64,000 nucleotides of DNA. It comes from Chloroflexota bacterium. GTDB taxonomy: Bacteria; Chloroflexota; UBA11872; VXNJ01. Location: positions 209,749-273,748 of the forward strand of contig JAPOWW010000007.1 of the NCBI GenBank assembly GCA_026707405.1, given 5' to 3'. The position numbers and the translations under genes are program-made. This document shows positions 59,605 to 64,000 of this stretch, piece after piece. The number at the start of each line of letters is the position of its first letter. The first letter of the stretch is position 1. The notes under the pieces are model-generated. The model ran no database searches, was not told the DNA's origin, and saw only the letters and a program-made list of their open reading frames with translations.

Positions 59605-61266
59605 GTGCGAATCGCCGTCTACGACGCGTGGCTTCACACCTTGGGAGGCGGCGAAAAACACATGCTCGAGGCGGCCCTTGCGCTAGGCAAACGCCACGAG
59701 GTGCACGTCCACAGTCACCGTCCGGTAACCAGGAAGACGCTCGAATTGGCAACTGGACTGTCTCTCGGCAGCCTCAAGATATGTATCGAACCCAACACGC
59801 CCGCAGGAGACTTCTCGCGGCGATTTCGCGACTACGACTTCTTCATTAACTCGACGCACGACAGCCTCTTGCCGAATCCGTGTAGGAGAGGAGTCCGGTT
59901 GCTGTTTTTCCCTCCCCCGCGACCCAACCGGGTCCTCGCCGCCGCCGCCCGCGCCGCTGGAGCCGCGGCGCGGATTCTCGGATGTCCTCGATATTCCGAG
60001 GGCTTCTACGGCCCCGAGCGCGTTGGCCGCGGCTGGTATAGAAACACCGGACGTGCGGCCGAGATCACCATCGCCGGTTCCCGCAACGCCCAGTTCCGGT
60101 TCATGGCCGGCAACGCCTCGGAAGAGCCGAAGATCGTAACGCTTTTTGTCGACGGCCAGGAAGTGCATCGCACGAATGTCCCGCCGACGAAAGGCGACTT
60201 CACACCGGTCGGCCCCATGGCGGCTCCATCCACCGACGAAGCGTCCTCCTCTATCCGGATTCAAGTTTCCGATGTGACCGCCGCCCACAACGCCGGCAAT
60301 TACGAAGATCGTGAGATTGGTATCGCGGTCGCAGACCCCAACACCGACTCGCTCCCCGAGCTTCCTTACCGGCTGCTGACTCAACGGCTGTTTCCGCGAC
60401 TGGGCGAAGGAATCGAGCGCCTTAACAGCGCCGGCGGACGCGACGCCCTCGCGAGCTACGACAGAATCGTCGCAAACTCGCACTTCACCGGCGAGTGGCT
60501 TCGCAGATGGTGGGACCTTCCATGCCACGTTGTCCATCCGCCCGTCGAAGCTATAGGCGCTCCATCGTCAATAGACCAACACTCATCGTCCATCGACCAC
60601 CACCCATCGTCATTCCCGCAACCTCACTCGTCATTCCCGCGAAAGCGGGAATCCACACTAACCACGACGTGCAAAAGACCTGAAATCCTCTCAGTAGGCC
60701 GCTTCTTCGTCGGAGGTCACGGCAAAAACCACCGAATGATGATTGAGGCCTTCGCGCAAATGGTGCGGCGCGAAGGTCTTACAGGTTGGACGCTGCGCCT
60801 CATCGGCGCGTCGGGGTCAACGCCCGCCGACCGCGACTATCTATCCGACTTGAGATCGCTCGCCGGCAGCCTGTCGGTCCAAATCGAGACCGATGTTGAC
60901 GTGAACCGCATCCGCAACGCCTACCGGCGCGCAAGCATCTACTGGCACGCCGCCGGATTCGGCCGGAACGAGAAGCGCCATCCTGAATCATTCGAGCACT
61001 TCGGCATAGCGCCCGTCGAAGCTATGAGCGCCGGAGCTGTCCCGGTCGTATTTGAAGGCGGAGGCGTGAGAGAGACCGTCGAAGACGGCAAGTCGGGCTA
61101 CTTGTGGAGGTCGCCCTCCCAGCTACGACACATCTCTTGGCGGTTGATAAGGGACGCGAGTCTCCGCAACCACCTGGCCGCGGGAGCCGCAGAGCGAAGC
61201 AGGGAGTTCAGCCCGGCAAAATTCCGAAAAGCCTTCGCGGACATAGTCGAAGGTCTGATCCCATAA
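59605..61266 (+). CDS. GT4 glycosyltransferase with inserted beta-domain and repeat-derived segment
   Basis: 553 residues from GTG, much longer than the usual ~380. Y-D-A-W-L-H-T-L-G-G-G-E-K-H-M is the N-terminal donor loop. Residues ~135-248 form a beta-rich insertion (E-I-T-I-A-G-S-R, V-T-L-F-V-D-G-Q-E-V, then R-E-I-G-I-A-V-A-D). Residues ~319-356 are low-complexity and include S-F-P-R-K-R-E-S, the translation of a palindromic dispersed repeat. I-L-S-V-G-R-F-F-V-G-G-H-G-K-N resumes the fold, with F-G-I-A-P-V-E-A-M-S-A-G-A-V near the end. Confidence 0.85.
   Translation: MRIAVYDAWLHTLGGGEKHMLEAALALGKRHEVHVHSHRPVTRKTLELATGLSLGSLKICIEPNTPAGDFSRRFRDYDFFINSTHDSLLPNPCRRGVRLLFFPPPRPNRVLAAAARAAGAAARILGCPRYSEGFYGPERVGRGWYRNTGRAAEITIAGSRNAQFRFMAGNASEEPKIVTLFVDGQEVHRTNVPPTKGDFTPVGPMAAPSTDEASSSIRIQVSDVTAAHNAGNYEDREIGIAVADPNTDSLPELPYRLLTQRLFPRLGEGIERLNSAGGRDALASYDRIVANSHFTGEWLRRWWDLPCHVVHPPVEAIGAPSSIDQHSSSIDHHPSSFPQPHSSFPRKRESTLTTTCKRPEILSVGRFFVGGHGKNHRMMIEAFAQMVRREGLTGWTLRLIGASGSTPADRDYLSDLRSLAGSLSVQIETDVDVNRIRNAYRRASIYWHAAGFGRNEKRHPESFEHFGIAPVEAMSAGAVPVVFEGGGVRETVEDGKSGYLWRSPSQLRHISWRLIRDASLRNHLAAGAAERSREFSPAKFRKAFADIVEGLIP
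60608..60657. repeat. Dispersed palindromic repeat (half copy + full copy) inside the GT4 gene
   Basis: CGTCATTCCCGC at 60608-60619 recurs at 60629-60640, the second continuing as the perfect hairpin ATTCCCGCgaaaGCGGGAAT (60633-60652) with flanking CCACA. The same half-plus-full layout occurs at 62609-62667. It resembles the dRS3/REP class of mobile-like palindromes. It lies in frame within the gene. Confidence 0.75.
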
Positions 61267-61303
61267 GCGGTCCATTGACCGGGAACGCCAAAACGGGTTC
61301 GAC

Positions 61304-63655
61304 TTGCTAGACGCCGTAATCTGGACAGCGCTTCTCGTTCCGGCCAGTCTGGCGGGCCTTCCGTTGGCTGCGCTTGCATTTGGCAACCTGCCGTCGCGCG
61401 GCGCGTTCCTCGCCAAGCCCATCGGCGTCCTGCTCGTAGCCTACGTCGGCTGGCTGCTTCTATTTCTCGGCCCGTTCACCAACAACCGCGGATTCCATCT
61501 GGCGGTCCTTTTCGGCTTGGCCGCGATCTCGGTCGTTGCCCGCTACGCGACCCCCCGGCTCCGCCGCATGAAATACCCGACTTGGCGCCGGATCATCGCG
61601 ACCGAGTTGGTATTCGCGGTCGTGTTCCTGGGCTACGCCGTCTACCGGTCCAGAAACCCCGAAATATGGGGTACCGAGAAGCCGATGGACTTCGCACTAA
61701 TGAACGGCGTCATTCTCAGCCCCACTTTTCCGCCCAACGATCCCTGGTTCGCTGGACACGGCATCAACTACTACTACTTCGGATACGTCCTGTCGAGCGC
61801 CTTTACCTGGGCTTCGGGCGTCAAGTCAGCCGTCGGCTTCAATCTCGCCCTCGGCACGTTCCTGGCCCTGGCGTTCGCCGGCGTCTCGTCGCTCGCATAC
61901 GACCTCGTAGGCTTGATTCGACCGCTCGCCGGAAGGCTCGCAAGGTACGGCACTGGAGTGGTAACCGCCGCGCTTGTCATGCTGGGCGGGAATCTGTACG
62001 TCTTCCACATCATTGGCGATCCCCAAGCGCTGAGCTTTTGGAAAGGAATGGGCTGGGACGCCACGCGGGTTATTCAGTCCAGCGCCGACGGCAAGCTTGT
62101 CGACTACACCATCAACGAGTTCCCCGTCTTTTCGTTCATTCTCGGCGACCTTCACCCTCACGTGATGGCCCTCCCGTTCACCCTGCTCGCAACCTCTCTC
62201 GCCGTCGCATGGTTCGTCAACTGGTCCCGTCTCTCGCGGCTCAAACCCGGCGATCTGGCCGTCGCGGCGATAACGGGATGGGTGCTCGGATCGCTATACG
62301 TGATCAATTCCTGGGACTTCCCCAGCTTCCTCGTACTAACCGTCATCGCCGCCGCGGTCGGGCTGCTTTGGTTCAATCCCGATCGGGGACTGCAAACGGT
62401 CCTCTCCTTGATCGCGGCCCTGGCCGTTGCCGGATTGGCGGCGGTCATCGCCTTCCTGCCGTTCCACCTCCAGTTCGAGCCGTTCGCCAGTGGCATCGGC
62501 GTCGTGCGGATTCGGTCCGACATCACCCAGTTCCTAACGATCTTCGGCCTGTGGGTGCTGGTCGCCATCGTCTATTTCACCTATCGCTTTAGCAGGCCTT
62601 TGCAAAACCGTCATTCCCGCGCACAGCCCGCCCCTGTCCGTCATTCCCGCGAAAGCGGGAATCCACAGGCTGCGAGCTACACTCGGGAGGAGACCAGTTC
62701 ACGGCCCCAAGGTCTCCCGTTCCCGCCGTTAGGCAAAGGTCTCTTCGGGGCCGGCCCCCCCGTTCGACTAACAGTCTTCGCCTGCGGCCTTCTGGCCGTC
62801 GGCGTGGCGTGGCTGCTCCTCGACCGGGTGGCCGTATTCGCCCTGTGCTCCGTGCTCGTATTGGCCGCGCTGGCCACGGCCATAAGGAGCCGCGACGGTC
62901 TCGGACTGGGCGCCGTCTCCGTCCTGCTATTCGGCGGATTCGGACTGGCCGCGATTCCCGAGGTGGTTCACGTCAAGGACTTCTTCGGACCCCCCAACAC
63001 CCGCATGAACACCGTCTTCAAGCTCTACTATCAGGTCTGGCCGATCATCGGCTCCGCCTCCGGCGGGGCCATCTATTGGATCGCAACCGAGACCGCCCGT
63101 CTCCCCAAAGTCCGGCGGCTCCTGCTTGCGGCCGGCTTTGCTTCGATACTCGCGTGTCTGGTCGCAACTTCGATGGCCTATACCGCCATCGCGGGGAAGA
63201 TCAAGACCGAATTCTTCGATCACGTCACGCTCGACGGGCTGGCCTTCGCTCCCGACGTCTTCGCTGCCGACGTGGACGCCGCCGAGTGGCTTCAAGCGAA
63301 CGTCGCGTCGCACGAGACGGTCCTGGAAGCGCCGGGTGAGCCATACACCACCTACGGCCGGATATCGTCCTGGACCGGCATCCCCACTCTCGTCGGCTGG
63401 GTCCAGCACGAGCAGCTCTGGCGCAACACCGATCCACTCGTAGCCGAGCGGGTCGAAGCCATCGACCGCATCTACTCGACCTCCTCCACGGAAGAGGCCC
63501 TCGACCTCCTCCATGCCCACCGGGTCGATTACGTCTTCGTCGGCTCTCTCGAACGCGACAAATACGGCCTCCTCGTCTTCGACCGGCTCTCCTTCCTCCC
63601 CATAGTCTTCCAGGCCCCCGGCGCCGTCATCTACAAAGTCCCCCCTCCCACCTGA
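61304..63655 (+). CDS. DUF2298 (Chlor_Arch_YYY) multi-spanning membrane protein
   Basis: 783 residues from TTG 61304, with about fourteen or more membrane helices. The family motif G-I-N-Y-Y-Y-F-G-Y occurs near 150-158, preceded by E-K-P-M-D-F-A-L-M-N and followed by D-L-H-P-H-V-M-A. P-P-N-T-R-M-N-T-V-F-K-L-Y-Y is also typical. DUF2298 proteins are found in Chloroflexota and Archaea and are likely GT-C-type transferases. Residues ~435-490 are a hydrophilic insertion including R-H-S-R-E-S-G-N-P, encoded by a dispersed repeat. Confidence 0.87.
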   Translation: MLDAVIWTALLVPASLAGLPLAALAFGNLPSRGAFLAKPIGVLLVAYVGWLLLFLGPFTNNRGFHLAVLFGLAAISVVARYATPRLRRMKYPTWRRIIATELVFAVVFLGYAVYRSRNPEIWGTEKPMDFALMNGVILSPTFPPNDPWFAGHGINYYYFGYVLSSAFTWASGVKSAVGFNLALGTFLALAFAGVSSLAYDLVGLIRPLAGRLARYGTGVVTAALVMLGGNLYVFHIIGDPQALSFWKGMGWDATRVIQSSADGKLVDYTINEFPVFSFILGDLHPHVMALPFTLLATSLAVAWFVNWSRLSRLKPGDLAVAAITGWVLGSLYVINSWDFPSFLVLTVIAAAVGLLWFNPDRGLQTVLSLIAALAVAGLAAVIAFLPFHLQFEPFASGIGVVRIRSDITQFLTIFGLWVLVAIVYFTYRFSRPLQNRHSRAQPAPVRHSRESGNPQAASYTREETSSRPQGLPFPPLGKGLFGAGPPVRLTVFACGLLAVGVAWLLLDRVAVFALCSVLVLAALATAIRSRDGLGLGAVSVLLFGGFGLAAIPEVVHVKDFFGPPNTRMNTVFKLYYQVWPIIGSASGGAIYWIATETARLPKVRRLLLAAGFASILACLVATSMAYTAIAGKIKTEFFDHVTLDGLAFAPDVFAADVDAAEWLQANVASHETVLEAPGEPYTTYGRISSWTGIPTLVGWVQHEQLWRNTDPLVAERVEAIDRIYSTSSTEEALDLLHAHRVDYVFVGSLERDKYGLLVFDRLSFLPIVFQAPGAVIYKVPPPT
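62609..62667. repeat. Dispersed palindromic repeat (half copy + full copy) inside the DUF2298 gene
   Basis: CGTCATTCCCGC at 62609-62620 recurs at 62639-62650, continuing as ATTCCCGCgaaaGCGGGAAT (62643-62662) and CCACA. It is identical in its core to the copy at 60629-60657 but is read in a different frame. The host gene stays open across it. Confidence 0.75.
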
Positions 63656-63777
63656 CCCCAATCCCCCTCTACAAAAGCGCCCACAACTGGATGCTCGACC
63701 GTGTCCTCATCGTCGCGCTGGTAGGCTCCAACCGCCGCGGGTAAGCTAGCCCCACCATTGGCCCCACCGGACCGCCC

Positions 63778-64000
63778 ATGCCGCGCATATTCGACAACAT
63801 CGAGTCAAACCTGCTCCCGGCCCTCACGGAGACGCTCAAGGTATCCCATCGGGCAGACTTCTGTGTCGGCTACTTCAACCTCCGCGGCTGGCGGCTGGTC
63901 GACCGGTTTGTTGAAGGCTGGGGCGGAACCGAGGACTCCCGCTGCCGGTTGTTGGTCGGAATGCAGCGTCTCCCGCATGACGAACTGCGTACCGGCCTGA
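63778..64000 (+). CDS. N-terminus of a PLD-like domain/helicase-type protein (3' end outside window)
   Basis: From ATG 63778 the frame is open to the window end (74 codons). The sequence [31 protein letters not shown] and C-R-L-L-V-G-M-Q resembles the PLD-like N-terminal domain of SNF2-type helicases found in restriction and defence loci. The frame one base out (63758 on) is rich in Ser/Pro/Arg and not credible. Only the family hint can be given. Confidence 0.6.
   Translation, partial: MPRIFDNIESNLLPALTETLKVSHRADFCVGYFNLRGWRLVDRFVEGWGGTEDSRCRLLVGMQRLPHDELRTGL

Noticed and set aside
63758..64000. Ser/Pro/Arg-rich frame at the window end
   Set aside because: It is out of frame with the PLD-like coding sequence starting at 63778, which has much better composition and family similarity.

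Overview
The window is a 64 kb GC-rich bacterial segment that I place, by inference, in the Chloroflexota, probably an uncultured SAR202-like or Dehalococcoidia-related lineage. The arguments are a DUF2298 'Chlor_Arch_YYY' membrane protein (61304-63655), a diverged MutL/GlmL-like ASKHA protein with an adjacent partner, several exported proteins with long Thr/Pro/Ala stalks, paired enolase-superfamily sugar-acid dehydratases, and very frequent TTG start codons. No 16S rRNA is present, so this placement is not proven. There are about 57 protein genes, two tRNA-Ser genes, no CRISPR array and no insertion sequence.

Layout. 1-14664 (+) is a tightly packed surface-polysaccharide cluster: a YfhO-type membrane protein, seven GT-B glycosyltransferases (one partial, one CgeB-like), a Wzx-type flippase, a SAM methyltransferase, a UDP-sugar epimerase and a terminal polyprenyl-phosphate sugar-1-phosphate transferase. 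14728-18727 holds nrdR (with an unusual second zinc ribbon), endonuclease V, a HAD hydrolase, a methyltransferase and small unknowns. 18899-22644 holds a YceI-like exported protein, a uronate-dehydrogenase-like SDR and argS behind a promoter and terminator-like hairpin. 22846-27223 (-) holds a GNAT, nagB and the MutL-like pair. 27396-29487 (+) holds DUF362 and UbiA-family genes. 29500-37080 is a sugar-acid catabolism neighbourhood: two enolase-superfamily dehydratases, a histidine phosphatase, a 2-hydroxyacid dehydrogenase, a cupin, a lactonase-like amidohydrolase and a Gfo/Idh/MocA oxidoreductase, with two tandem tRNA-Ser genes inside. 37145-44396 (-) encodes exported or envelope proteins (clan GH-A glycosidase-like, tandem DUF4352-like, HtrA protease, TolB-like propeller) and a sugar isomerase-like TIM barrel. 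44471-47895 (-) is lepA and murJ. 47983-51062 (+) is a GT4 overlapping a GH57 gene, then a GNAT. 51603-58679 (+) is argC-J-B-D-G-H without argF. 58836-63655 (+) is a GT2, a GT4 with an inserted domain, and the DUF2298 protein. The last 223 bases start a gene for a PLD-like or helicase-type protein that runs off the window.

The points most worth a second look are: the NrdR with two C-x2-C-x22-C-x2-C ribbons; a GH57 gene whose conserved N-terminus can only be reached from a non-ATG/GTG/TTG codon; two palindromic dispersed-repeat insertions, each carried in frame inside a coding sequence but read in different frames; the argS leader; and the MutL-like protein with degraded ATPase motifs.
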